This document shows, piece after piece, positions 1 to 5,963 of a DNA stretch of 12,993 nucleotides. How positions within the stretch are numbered: the stretch's first letter is position 1; every line of letters begins with the position of its first letter. The stretch lies in assembly GCA_029310945.1 (NCBI GenBank), contig JARJFC010000077.1:1-12993 (forward strand). Reading direction: 5' to 3'. The stretch comes from Leptospira sp. 96542 (GTDB lineage Bacteria; Spirochaetota; Leptospiria; Leptospirales; Leptospiraceae). The position numbers and the translations under genes are program-made. Under the pieces are notes generated by a model. The model worked only from the letters and a program-made list of their open reading frames with translations. It made no database searches and had not been told where the DNA came from.

Positions 1-125
1 GCTTGTGATAAAAACTCATCTGAATTGAACTGTGCTGGTGTGAAATAACTACCCTCTTCGATCAGTACAACTTTCCAGCCGTTATGCGATAGTTCTCGTG
101 CCGCAACAGCACCACCAGCACCTGA
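1..125 (-). pseudogene. GMC-type FAD-dependent oxidoreductase, 5'-truncated fragment
   Basis: On the minus strand this stretch reads SGAGGAVAARELSHNGWKVV followed by LIEEGSY. That is the end of the first beta strand, the glycine-rich FAD-binding turn and the second strand ending in an acidic residue, as at the N-terminus of GMC/glucose-methanol-choline oxidoreductases. The gene continues beyond the left edge. The conserved hydrophobic strand that should precede the glycines is missing: upstream of about position 126 the frame reads a proline/arginine-rich peptide (TPPSTLR) and meets a TAG without any ATG. The gene therefore looks cut at its 5' end rather than merely running off the window. 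The family call rests on about 40 residues. Confidence 0.6.
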
Positions 126-350
126 TCGCAGGGTGCTCGGAGGGGTGAGGGCGCGTCGCGACGGGGCTTTCCGAGTTAGGAATCGCTAATGCGATATTCC
201 TTCGTAACCACGTTGTAAGCGACCAACGCCAAGAACGCCATTCCCCTCAAATGTGGAGTGGTGCGCCACGGGATATGGCACTGATTCACGCCGCTATTGG
301 CACTGAATTGCGCGCCAGATAGATCAGGGTTGAGGGCCAGGCTTTAAAAG
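126..350. other. Intergenic stretch with inverted repeats; breakpoint of the oxidoreductase
   Basis: No credible gene is seen. Position about 126 is where the oxidoreductase frame loses its family character. Just beyond it is a nested inverted structure: CTCGGA (136-141) pairs with TCCGAG (170-175), around the perfect 10-bp palindrome CGTCGCGACG (154-163). A second imperfect hairpin (AGGAAT-CGC / GCG-AT-ATTCCT) lies near 178-203. A direct repeat TGGCACTGA occurs twice between about 275 and 308. I found no clear promoter or SOS box for the gene at 351. Confidence 0.4.
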
Positions 351-1043
351 ATGTGCAACCGCTACGTCTCGCCGCAAGAGGCCACCATTGAGCGGATGTG
401 GCACATCGGTCCGCGCAACAACAATCCTTGGCGTGGTGGGTGGGTCGGCCCACGCGGGCAGGGCGCTTTCATTCGCCGTTCCCGTCACGATCCCGGCTAC
501 AGCCTTGAACTGGTGGAGGGGCATTGGGCACTGATTCCATGGTTCGCCAAAGAGCCCAAGCTGAAGTACAGCACCAATAATGCGCGCAGCGAAGAGCTGG
601 CCGAGAAAGCCAGTTTCAAACTCGCCTGGGCGCGCGGTCAGCGCTGCATCATTCCGGCCGAGTCGTTTGACGAGCCCTATTGGGGTCCCTACGAAGCGCA
701 GTTCAAGCGCTGCGAGTGGTGGACCTTTCGGCGCGCCGATGGCCAGCCCTGGGGCCTAGCGGGCCTTTGGAACGTCTGGAAAGACCCGGTCACCGGCCAG
801 GAGGTCGAGAGCTACACCATGCTCACGATCAACGCCGACGGCCACCCGATCATGGGCCGGGTCCACAAGAACGAGGTGGACAAGGAAACTGGTGAGGTCC
901 TGCCCCTGGAACGGCAGGACAAGCGCAGCGTCATTTCGATCGAGCTTGAGGATGTGGACCTTTGGCTTCAGGGGACGGTAGACCAGGCTCGTGAGCTCCT
1001 AGTGCCGCCGTCGGCACAGCTGTTTGGAAGGGTTCCAGAATGA
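351..1043 (+). CDS. SOS response-associated peptidase / abasic-site sensor (SRAP, YedK family)
   Basis: The 230-residue protein matches the usual size of bacterial SRAP proteins (about 220). The invariant Cys2 directly follows the initiator Met (MCNRY). The other conserved active-site residues are present: Asn in TNNARSE (76-81), Glu104 in PAESFDE, and His172 in MGRVHK. Family knowledge: SRAP proteins (E. coli YedK, human HMCES) form a thiazolidine crosslink between Cys2 and abasic sites in single-stranded DNA and act in the cytoplasm to protect such lesions. The start at 351 is fixed by the need for Cys at residue 2. The upstream ribosome site is weak (GAGGG about 14 nt before). The stop overlaps the next gene by ATGA, suggesting co-translation. 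No LexA box was recognised. Confidence 0.93.
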   Translation: MCNRYVSPQEATIERMWHIGPRNNNPWRGGWVGPRGQGAFIRRSRHDPGYSLELVEGHWALIPWFAKEPKLKYSTNNARSEELAEKASFKLAWARGQRCIIPAESFDEPYWGPYEAQFKRCEWWTFRRADGQPWGLAGLWNVWKDPVTGQEVESYTMLTINADGHPIMGRVHKNEVDKETGEVLPLERQDKRSVISIELEDVDLWLQGTVDQARELLVPPSAQLFGRVPE

Positions 1044-1330
1044 AGACTGGCTACGAGGCAAACAACGGCATCCTTGGGAAGGTGCAGGGGCAGTATGTTG
1101 CAGAGGCCATCCAATCTCTTCCCTCGCCTGATCCTGGAAGCCCGCAGTTCTTGACGGCCGAGGTCGACGCTGGGTGGGTTGGGCGCGTCCGCATTAGGTT
1201 CCAGTTGCTCAAACACCGGCACCACAAATCTGTCCACTACTTCTGGAGTGCAGAATTCGCGGAGCCAGTTAGCCCCGGACCGACAGATCACCCGATCGCC
1301 ACGACCAATCAGGTCGACCCTTCCACTTGA
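1040..1330 (+). CDS. Small conserved-looking hypothetical protein coupled to SRAP gene
   Basis: The 96-residue protein starts within the stop of the SRAP gene (ATGA, 1040-1043), a classic translational-coupling arrangement. Its sequence looks like a real globular protein up to about residue 76: an alternating hydrophobic core (FLTAEVDAGWVGRVRIRFQLL), a His-rich stretch (KHRHHKSVHYF) and an aromatic-rich segment. A polar tail follows. No catalytic motif or membrane segment is seen. Being coupled to a DNA-lesion sensor suggests, but does not show, a role in the same response. I do not recognise a family. It is convergent with the exported-protein gene at 1381-2154, with only about 50 bp between them and no obvious hairpin terminator. 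Confidence 0.7.
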   Translation: MKTGYEANNGILGKVQGQYVAEAIQSLPSPDPGSPQFLTAEVDAGWVGRVRIRFQLLKHRHHKSVHYFWSAEFAEPVSPGPTDHPIATTNQVDPST

Positions 1331-1380
1331 CCCGATCCCCGTGCCTAACTGGTCAAACGCCTTCAGGTGATCTTCAGCGA

Positions 1381-2154
1381 TTACTCAAGGCATGCCACTT
1401 GGATCACAGGAATCTGGCCGTTCCGGACGCTCGTTTGATTGCCGTAAGCGCGAACCGTAACGCCGACCCGGACCTTTTCGCCGTTGAAAATTTTCGCCTT
1501 GTCTCCCAAGAGCAAGATAGCTGGCTCGTTGTAGTCGATGCCCACAAGCGGCATGAAGAGGGCGATTTGCAAAGTCCTGCCAGAAATCTGCGTGACTTCA
1601 CCAATGGCTTTGCCGGTTCCTTTAGGCGGGGTCAGGGAGACATTGGATACAGGAGCAGTCAGTTTTTCAACGTATTGCCCTTTCGCGTAGAACCAATCCG
1701 TACAGTTTTCAGGAGCAAGTCGCCCAGCGCGCAAAGCGACCCGCGCAGCATAGTTCTTGAAACCGTCCTTGTTGGAGATCAAGCACCAGGCAACCGAAAC
1801 AGCCCGCATCTCGTCAGAGATTGGGTATCCAATGGAATCTGCCGCCGTTTCGCATAAGCGCTTTCCGTAGTAATCAGCTTCGTGTTCGGGTTCTGCGGCG
1901 AATTTTTTAAGAATCGCCTCGTCCTGAAAAACCTTTTTCTGCTGCGCAACAACGTCTATATCTAACTTGTCGTGTTTCTCTTTACCCAGCTCCTGTCTTA
2001 GTGCGTCGTCCCTCGCTTTCCACCCAGATCGCTCCCATTCTTCCCTTGGCGACTGGGCATGCGCCACCGCGATGCTTCCCATCAAGCTCGCGAATAAACA
2101 AGCGAGCGCCGAAAGAACCCTCCCTTTCATCAATGTACGGCTCACGGTAGACAT
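1381..2154 (-). CDS. Exported protein of unknown function (signal peptide)
   Basis: The 257-residue product begins with a basic n-region (MSTVSRTLMKGR), a hydrophobic core (VLSALACLFASLMGSIAVA) and an AHAQ|S-type signal-peptidase site near residue 34, so it is probably periplasmic. The mature part has a charged helical first half with three spaced cysteines (about residues 101, 123 and 150) and a C-terminal half that looks like an OB-type beta domain (GKAIGEVTQISGRTLQI, then KAKIFNGEKVRVGVTVRAYG), ending in another Cys. The start is supported by AAAGGA 6-7 nt upstream. It is divergent from the XRE regulator across an intergenic region holding paired palindromes, so control by that regulator is likely. 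No known family was recognised. Confidence 0.8.
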   Translation of the reverse strand: MSTVSRTLMKGRVLSALACLFASLMGSIAVAHAQSPREEWERSGWKARDDALRQELGKEKHDKLDIDVVAQQKKVFQDEAILKKFAAEPEHEADYYGKRLCETAADSIGYPISDEMRAVSVAWCLISNKDGFKNYAARVALRAGRLAPENCTDWFYAKGQYVEKLTAPVSNVSLTPPKGTGKAIGEVTQISGRTLQIALFMPLVGIDYNEPAILLLGDKAKIFNGEKVRVGVTVRAYGNQTSVRNGQIPVIQVACLE

Positions 2155-2181
2155 ATGCGATCCTTTCTTTGGTTGATGATT

Positions 2182-2197
2182 GACTATTTAAATAGTC
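2182..2197. promoter_or_regulatory. Palindromic operator, copy 1
   Basis: GACTATTTAAATAGTC is a perfect 16-bp palindrome, 28 bp upstream of the start of the exported-protein gene. A second copy of the same core lies 63 bp away. Its location between a divergent gene and an XRE regulator is the expected place for the regulator's own operator; that assignment is inference. Confidence 0.7.
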
Positions 2198-2244
2198 TAA
2201 CAGGCTGATACTAAGGTCATTTGGTAGCCTATTAAGGGCATACT

Positions 2245-2258
2245 GACTATTTAAATAG
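2245..2258. promoter_or_regulatory. Palindromic operator, copy 2
   Basis: The sequence repeats the first 14 bases of copy 1 (GACTATTTAAATAG), then reads GT instead of TC, leaving a perfect 12-bp inner palindrome CTATTTAAATAG (2247-2258). The start-to-start distance to copy 1 is 63 bp, close to six helical turns, so two bound dimers would face the same side of the DNA. It lies 37 bp before the XRE start and may overlap its promoter. Confidence 0.65.
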
Positions 2259-2294
2259 GTTGTTTGAAGACCATGCTGCGGCGAATCTCATGGC

Positions 2295-2543
2295 ATGGTT
2301 CAGTTCGACAAGGTGCAAGCCAATATCGCGGTCAATATCAAGATGCGCCGTGCCGAACTGTCCATTTCGCAAGAGCAACTTGCATTGCGATCGGAGACGC
2401 AGCGCTCGCAGATCAGCCTGATCGAGCTTCAACAAGCCAACCCCACGATCAAGACGCTGCACCAGATCGCCACCGTTCTGGACATGGACGTGCATGAGCT
2501 GTTGCTCCCCCGTCCACCTGTCAGCAAAGCTGGGACGCGCTAA
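2295..2543 (+). CDS. XRE-family helix-turn-helix transcriptional regulator
   Basis: The 82-residue protein is almost entirely one HTH_3 (Cro/C1-type) domain, about residues 8-70: VNIKMRRAELSISQEQLALR, then RSQISLIELQQANPTIKTL and HQIATVLDMDVHELL. The SQEQLA, IS.IE and NPT signatures are at the expected spacing. It resembles short single-domain regulators such as restriction-modification controller proteins, but no R-M genes are present. The only in-frame start is the ATG at 2295, because a stop lies at 2265-2267; its ribosome site is poor, which suggests low expression. It is divergent from the exported-protein gene with two palindromic sites between them, so autoregulation and control of that gene are the simplest reading. 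Confidence 0.9.
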   Translation: MVQFDKVQANIAVNIKMRRAELSISQEQLALRSETQRSQISLIELQQANPTIKTLHQIATVLDMDVHELLLPRPPVSKAGTR

Positions 2544-2637
2544 GCGTTCCGCTTGCTCTCCGTATGTTGGGGACGTGCTATTTCCACTGAGGTAAGTGCT
2601 GCGCACGACATACCTCCAATAACCCTCAGAGCAAATG

Positions 2638-2668
2638 AAAAAAGCCCGCAGCAACCTGCGGGCTTTTT
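2638..2668. terminator. Bidirectional Rho-independent terminator
   Basis: A-run, GCCCGCAG stem (2644-2651), CAAC loop, CTGCGGGC stem (2656-2663), then a T-run. The 8-bp GC stem flanked by A6 and T5 can end transcription both from the XRE gene on the plus strand and from the tRNA on the minus strand. Confidence 0.93.
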
Positions 2669-2696
2669 CGTAAGTTGTTGAATTATAACACAATTT

Positions 2697-2773
<77 letters not shown>

Positions 2774-2807
2774 GCCAGGGTCGATTGTAGGTCGCCTTAC
2801 TACGCGC

Positions 2808-3698
2808 CTAGTACCAGTCCGCTAGGCCCGGTGGCGCGTGCCCTGGGGGGATTACCCCTCCTTCGGGTAACTGTTGCGCTTCTGGGCGAGCCCACACTTG
2901 CCCACTTACTGGGGGTGCCTCAACTTTTGGGGGCGGGGGTAACTTTTTTTCTGCCGACTGAAATCGTGCTGAGACTGGAGGGGTCTTAACTTTGGGGGGA
3001 GGGGGAGGGGGTACCAGCAGCTTCACAAGCGCTGCCCTGCCCAAGCGGGATTGAACAATCCGCGACCGAAATAGCCAATCATCATAGTAATAGAGCCTCA
3101 GTCCAGCTCTGGTCCGCTTTCTTAGCTCAATCAAAGCGTCGGCAAGTGTCTGAGGTTGAAATTCCTGCCTGGCTAGGTATGAATATGCGCGACGACCACT
3201 CGGGCTGCGCGCTTCGAGCGAGGATGGAGTCTTCAATCTGACGACATACGGCTTACGTCCAACTGCAGAACCCTTGGCCGCTGCCGCTGCCTTTACATCC
3301 GCCAAACCCGCGCCAGCGCTTGCCTTAGTCTTCTCCCAAACCCCGACCACCGGGTCCGGAGAAGCGGCGGGAGCCTTCGGCGGTCTTCCGCGACGTTTCT
3401 TTGGCTTTTCGCTCTTCTCTTTGCGGAGCCTATCTTTCGCGAACTCCTCAGCTAGGCGCCCCGCGTTGAGGTTCGCAAACTCAATTCTCTGAACCTCAGT
3501 CTGCCACTCCAGACGCTTTACATCGTCGAGACCGAACAGGAACTTTCGCAGCCTGCCCACGATGGTGACATTCAGAGCTTTAAGGTCGCCACGAGGTCTG
3601 GACCGCTTGACCACTCTACGCACGCTCATTCCCTGAATCAGCAATTTAGCGGCTTTTTCCAACTGAGCGACACGACGTTCGTAGTGGCGTTGATACAT
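2808..3698 (-). CDS. Basic, proline-rich hypothetical protein with AT-hook-like motif
   Basis: The 296-residue, strongly basic protein has an N-terminal helical region (about 1-95) rich in Arg, Lys and Glu, then an AT-hook-like KKRRGRPPKAP (about 101-111). An Ala-rich linker follows, then a compact region with aromatic residues (AYSYLARQEFQPQTL, LRLYYYDDWLF) and a low-complexity C-terminal third with PPPPPPKVKTPP and a second similar PPPPKVEAPP unit. It has no signal peptide or membrane helix. The AT-hook-like motif suggests nucleic-acid binding; that is inference. It is divergent from the AlpA/Rep genes and shares their control region, so it probably belongs to the same mobile element. The start lacks a strong ribosome site. 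I do not recognise a family. Confidence 0.7.
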   Translation of the reverse strand: MYQRHYERRVAQLEKAAKLLIQGMSVRRVVKRSRPRGDLKALNVTIVGRLRKFLFGLDDVKRLEWQTEVQRIEFANLNAGRLAEEFAKDRLRKEKSEKPKKRRGRPPKAPAASPDPVVGVWEKTKASAGAGLADVKAAAAAKGSAVGRKPYVVRLKTPSSLEARSPSGRRAYSYLARQEFQPQTLADALIELRKRTRAGLRLYYYDDWLFRSRIVQSRLGRAALVKLLVPPPPPPKVKTPPVSARFQSAEKKLPPPPKVEAPPVSGQVWARPEAQQLPEGGVIPPGHAPPGLADWY

Positions 3699-3730
3699 GA
3701 GATTTGTTCGGTCAGAAGGCGTCTGGACAG

Positions 3731-3822
3731 TGTCTCACAGGGCGATGAATTTTTGGTTTCTAAATGCAGTTTTTGGGAGATGGTGTCTCGCGAGGTGCCT
3801 ATTTTATCGGCATCTAAATGCA
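3731..3822. repeat. Two imperfect direct repeats in control region (iteron-like)
   Basis: TGTCTC occurs at 3731-3736 and 3784-3789, and TCTAAATGCA at 3759-3768 and 3813-3822. A composite unit TGTCTC-(about 22 nt)-TCTAAATGCA is thus repeated with a period of 53-54 bp. It lies in the 239-bp gap between the divergent 296-residue gene and the AlpA/Rep genes. It could be binding sites for the AlpA-like protein or iterons of a replication origin; the sequence alone does not decide. Confidence 0.55.
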
Positions 3823-3883
3823 ATCTTTCACTCTTGGCATTTTGGGTTGCTGGAGTGAGTAGGAGGGGGGGTAGGTAAAGAAC

Positions 3884-3934
3884 ATGGCTTTAGACCTGAC
3901 GACTAACCGTCAGGGGGGCGCCAACAGGAGTTGA
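3884..3934 (+). CDS. Possible 16-residue leader peptide ahead of the AlpA-like gene
   Basis: An ATG at 3884 opens a 16-codon frame (MALDLTTNRQGGANRS) ending in TGA at 3932-3934, four bases before the AlpA-like start. AGGAGG lies about 20 nt upstream and a weaker AGGTAA closer. The peptide spans the hairpin at 3895-3914 and the next gene's ribosome site, so its translation could open that hairpin and couple to the next gene. It could equally be chance. Confidence 0.3.
   Translation: MALDLTTNRQGGANRS
3895..3914. promoter_or_regulatory. Hairpin upstream of AlpA/Rep operon
   Basis: CCTGACG (3895-3901), loop ACTAAC, CGTCAGG (3908-3914): a perfect 7-bp stem followed by GGGGCGCC. It lies 23 bp before the AlpA-like start. 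It may be a regulatory hairpin or part of a rolling-circle nick region for the adjacent Rep; the CTAAC...CAGGGGGGC motif it carries recurs at 4251 and 5335. Confidence 0.5.
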
Positions 3935-3937
3935 TTT

Positions 3938-4405
3938 ATGGCCAATGCCACTACCCCACCCAGCCAAGACCGCACGAGCCTTGCGTCGAAATCCAGGTCC
4001 GACTACGTTAGACCGCGCGAAGTCGCTGACTTCTTGCGCTGCAGCCTCTCCACTTTGGAAGCGAAACGGTCCAACGGCAGCGGCCCGCCGTTCATCAAGC
4101 CGACTTCCCGCCAAGTTCTTTACCAAGTTGGTGACGTCCTGGACTGGCTCGCTGCCCACCCCAAGCTCCAGTCGACCAGTGACCCGGCAGGGGCACTGAG
4201 AGCCAGGAGCGAACTGCCTAGCCTGGATAGATGGCTTCATCAGGACCCCGCTAACAGGGGGGCTAACAGGACCAGCGGGGCCAGCGGGGCCAGCAGGGAG
4301 AACCGGGAGAGCAGGGAAAGCAGGCAGAACGGGGGGGCCAGCAAGGCTAAGCCGATCAAGCCAGCCACGCCTTCCGCTTCCCGCCACTCTGGGAGCGCGG
4401 CATGA
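3938..4405 (+). CDS. AlpA/MerR-like winged-helix DNA-binding protein (excisionase-type)
   Basis: The 155-residue protein carries an HTH_17/excisionase-like winged helix at about residues 22-73: YVRPREVADFLRCSLSTLEA, then GSGPPFIKPTSRQVLYQVGDVLDWL. This is the pattern of AlpA/Xis proteins, in which a helix-turn-helix is followed by a wing and a 'Y..gDVl.WL' helix. Such proteins assist excision or regulate integrase and replication genes of mobile elements. The C-terminal half is low complexity, dominated by Asn-Arg, Ala-Ser-Gly and Arg-Glu-Ser repeats, and is probably disordered. The start is well supported by AGGAG seven bases upstream. Its stop overlaps the Rep start by ATGA, so the two form an operon. 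Confidence 0.85.
   Translation: MANATTPPSQDRTSLASKSRSDYVRPREVADFLRCSLSTLEAKRSNGSGPPFIKPTSRQVLYQVGDVLDWLAAHPKLQSTSDPAGALRARSELPSLDRWLHQDPANRGANRTSGASGASRENRESRESRQNGGASKAKPIKPATPSASRHSGSAA
4247..4266 (+). repeat. 20-bp direct repeat, copy 1
   Basis: CCCGCTAACAGGGGGGCTAA is found exactly here, inside the disordered tail of the AlpA-like gene, and again at 5331-5350 just after rep. A related CTAAC-CGT-CAGGGGGGC lies in the upstream hairpin (3903-3918). Confidence 0.7.
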
Positions 4406-5244
4406 CGAAAGATCGGAAGCCCATACTCCAGACGCTGACGGCCCCCGAGTTCGATGGCTACATAGCGCACATACACCACCGCTCTCCTTTGGACATCCTG
4501 GATGCCCTGAGGGAGCCTGGGGATCGGATCACCGCCCCCACTTCAGGCAAGTGGGGCTACTACAAGTCATCGCTGCTCCTGAGCAGCGACGGCCGGAGCA
4601 ATGGCTTGTTGCTGTACGAAAACCTCGCCCAGCGCGAACTGGTGCGCGTGGAGCTGCTCGGCTACCGCGCGCCAACTCAGGTGCCGGCCTTGCGTCGCCA
4701 GTTCAAACACACCTGCATTGAGGTGCACTCCCGCGTCGATTGCGACGAACCCAACGCGTTCGACGTGTGGCTTGCTGCCTTGCAGCCGATCATTGCGCAT
4801 CGGAAGCTGACGACGACTTTCATTACCGGTGGAACTGGTCGCAGCCTCTACATCGGCTCTCGCAACAGCCGCGCGCGTGCCTTGCTCTACGAGAAGGGCC
4901 TCACAGACAAGGCGCGCCACTTGGGGCGTCCGAACTGGACGCGCTTGGAGCTGCGCGTCAAACCCGACGACCCCGAGTCCCGGCGCCAGTATGCGGACCT
5001 CAGTCCCTTGGAAGTCTGGGGCGCCACGCGCTGGAGTCGCGAGATAGCTGCGCTCTTCGGGGAACCCAACCTGCTGCCTCGACCGCCGCACAGGAAGTGG
5101 CAGCAATCAGCCTTGGACGAGAAGCTGGACAACTTGGTCCGGTTCTACGGCCGATCGCTTGAGCAGTTGGCGACCCGCCATGGAGGTTGGTGGCCAGTCG
5201 GCCCCGACCTGCTGCGCAGACTCACCAATCAGCGCAACAGCTGA
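4402..5244 (+). CDS. Replication initiation factor (Rep_trans family, rolling-circle type)
   Basis: The 280-residue protein shows the hallmarks of the replication initiation factor family (Pfam Rep_trans) found in rolling-circle plasmids, filamentous-phage elements and conjugative elements. These are a CIEVHSRVDCDE strand (about 105-116) with acidic residues in the metal-site position, the signature GRSLYIGSRNS followed by ALLYEKG (146-166), and RLELRVK (181-187). Tyr163 in the LYEKG motif is the likely nicking tyrosine by family analogy. These proteins nick one DNA strand at the origin to start replication or transfer. It overlaps the AlpA-like gene by ATGA. The N-terminus has no extra wHTH domain, and the size is normal for short phage-like members. 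Repeats and hairpins flanking the operon are candidate origin sequences. Confidence 0.88.
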   Translation: MTKDRKPILQTLTAPEFDGYIAHIHHRSPLDILDALREPGDRITAPTSGKWGYYKSSLLLSSDGRSNGLLLYENLAQRELVRVELLGYRAPTQVPALRRQFKHTCIEVHSRVDCDEPNAFDVWLAALQPIIAHRKLTTTFITGGTGRSLYIGSRNSRARALLYEKGLTDKARHLGRPNWTRLELRVKPDDPESRRQYADLSPLEVWGATRWSREIAALFGEPNLLPRPPHRKWQQSALDEKLDNLVRFYGRSLEQLATRHGGWWPVGPDLLRRLTNQRNS

Positions 5245-5330
5245 AGCCCGTGCTTTCCGTTTCTCTTCCAATCCTTGGCCTTCTGGACTACTCGGCCCTT
5301 GGGGCGGGCGGCTAGCGAAGTGTCGGCGAG

Positions 5331-5350
5331 CCCGCTAACAGGGGGGCTAA
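5331..5350 (+). repeat. 20-bp direct repeat, copy 2
   Basis: Exact second copy of CCCGCTAACAGGGGGGCTAA, 1084 bp downstream of copy 1, so the two copies bracket the rep gene. It could be a replication or nicking element, or a short duplication left by rearrangement. Confidence 0.7.
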
Positions 5351-5419
5351 ATCGACACGGACAAGCGACTGCCCACCTAGACACGGAGGGAAGCCCAACC
5401 AGGCTCACCCCCCACGCCG

Positions 5420-5614
5420 AGAAGCTGGCAGACGGGCAAGGAATCGGGACGAGAAGCGCGGAAGCAGCGGGACAAGCTGAAGCAGCTCTACACAGAGCAA
5501 CACAAAGGGTCGCTTGCAGACCCTTTTGGGGGTGCCTGCATATCTGTCCTCAAGGACCAAAAGCAGGCGCTACTGAAAACGGAGGGAGGTCGGTCTCTAA
5601 ACGTCCTCAATGAC
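5420..5614 (+). pseudogene. Start-less open frame, probable gene remnant after rep
   Basis: In the frame through 5435 the sequence reads GKESGREARKQRDKLKQLYT, then EQHKGSLADPFGGACISVLK and DQKQALLKTEGGRSLNVLND. It has a charged helix, a Gly-rich turn and a hydrophobic strand, unlike the neighbouring frames. The frame is blocked by a TAG upstream near 5380, and no ATG lies between. After about 5614 it becomes a shadow of the next gene. It may be the middle of a small gene disrupted by a frameshift and cut at the cargo junction. Family unknown. Confidence 0.35.
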
Positions 5615-5666
5615 AAGAGATGTCCGACTTCCCGAAACCAGCAATCACATTTATCTAGGAATCAAC

Positions 5667-5963
5667 ATGAGCTTCATCGAACGATCAAATTACGCTGTCG
5701 AGGAAAAGGAAGAGGCCGCATTCGAAATACTGTTGAAAGTAGGCTACTTCAAGCGATGCTCCGAACATGAGGAAGTGGTCATGACCTCTGGGACGGTTGC
5801 TCAAAGAGATGCCTACAGGTATGGAAATTCCCATTGGAATCACTACTCTGGCATCTTCAAAAATCGCAAGGAAATGACGGCAGCGATAAAAAGAGTCAGT
5901 GAGAATCCTGACTACTCAAGCCGTCGCTGCTATGAATGCGAGCGCCATTCATACAGGGCCTAA
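5667..5963 (+). CDS. Small hypothetical protein (cassette-like ORF)
   Basis: The 98-residue protein starts at the ATG at 5667, supported by AGGA six bases upstream; a longer frame to 5610 exists but has no ribosome site. The sequence is soluble and mixed (AAFEILLKVGYFKRC, then a His/Trp/Tyr-rich YGNSHWNHYSGIF) and ends with two cysteines in CYECERH. No family was recognised. It is a short ORF with its own ribosome site whose stop codon lies inside GCCTAAG, the kind of position where an attC R'' core often overlaps the stop of an integron cassette gene. It sits just after the junction with the rep module. Confidence 0.6.
   Translation: MSFIERSNYAVEEKEEAAFEILLKVGYFKRCSEHEEVVMTSGTVAQRDAYRYGNSHWNHYSGIFKNRKEMTAAIKRVSENPDYSSRRCYECERHSYRA

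Larger units (their letters stand above)
5245..5666. other. Gap after rep: no intact gene; repeat copy and gene remnant
   Basis: No intact gene is supported. It contains the second copy of the 20-bp repeat (5331-5350) and, from about 5420 to 5614, an open frame without a start that reads like a real protein end (see separate entry). A 112-codon frame spanning 5275-5613 has a composition typical of an out-of-frame shadow. Base composition shifts from GC-rich to more AT-rich near 5610, suggesting a cargo junction. Confidence 0.5.

Noticed and set aside
126..350. LexA/SOS box upstream of the SRAP gene
   Set aside because: No CTGT-N8-ACAG-like sequence was found in this interval.
1327..1857. 176-codon plus-strand ORF
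   Set aside because: Antisense shadow of the exported-protein gene, which has a signal peptide and a ribosome site.
4567..5106. 179-codon minus-strand ORF opposite rep
   Set aside because: Antisense to a well-supported Rep_trans gene; length is explained by the GC-rich codon pattern of rep.
5275..5613. 112-codon plus-strand ORF after rep
   Set aside because: Starts without a good ribosome site, has shadow-like composition, and a different frame through 5435 looks more protein-like.
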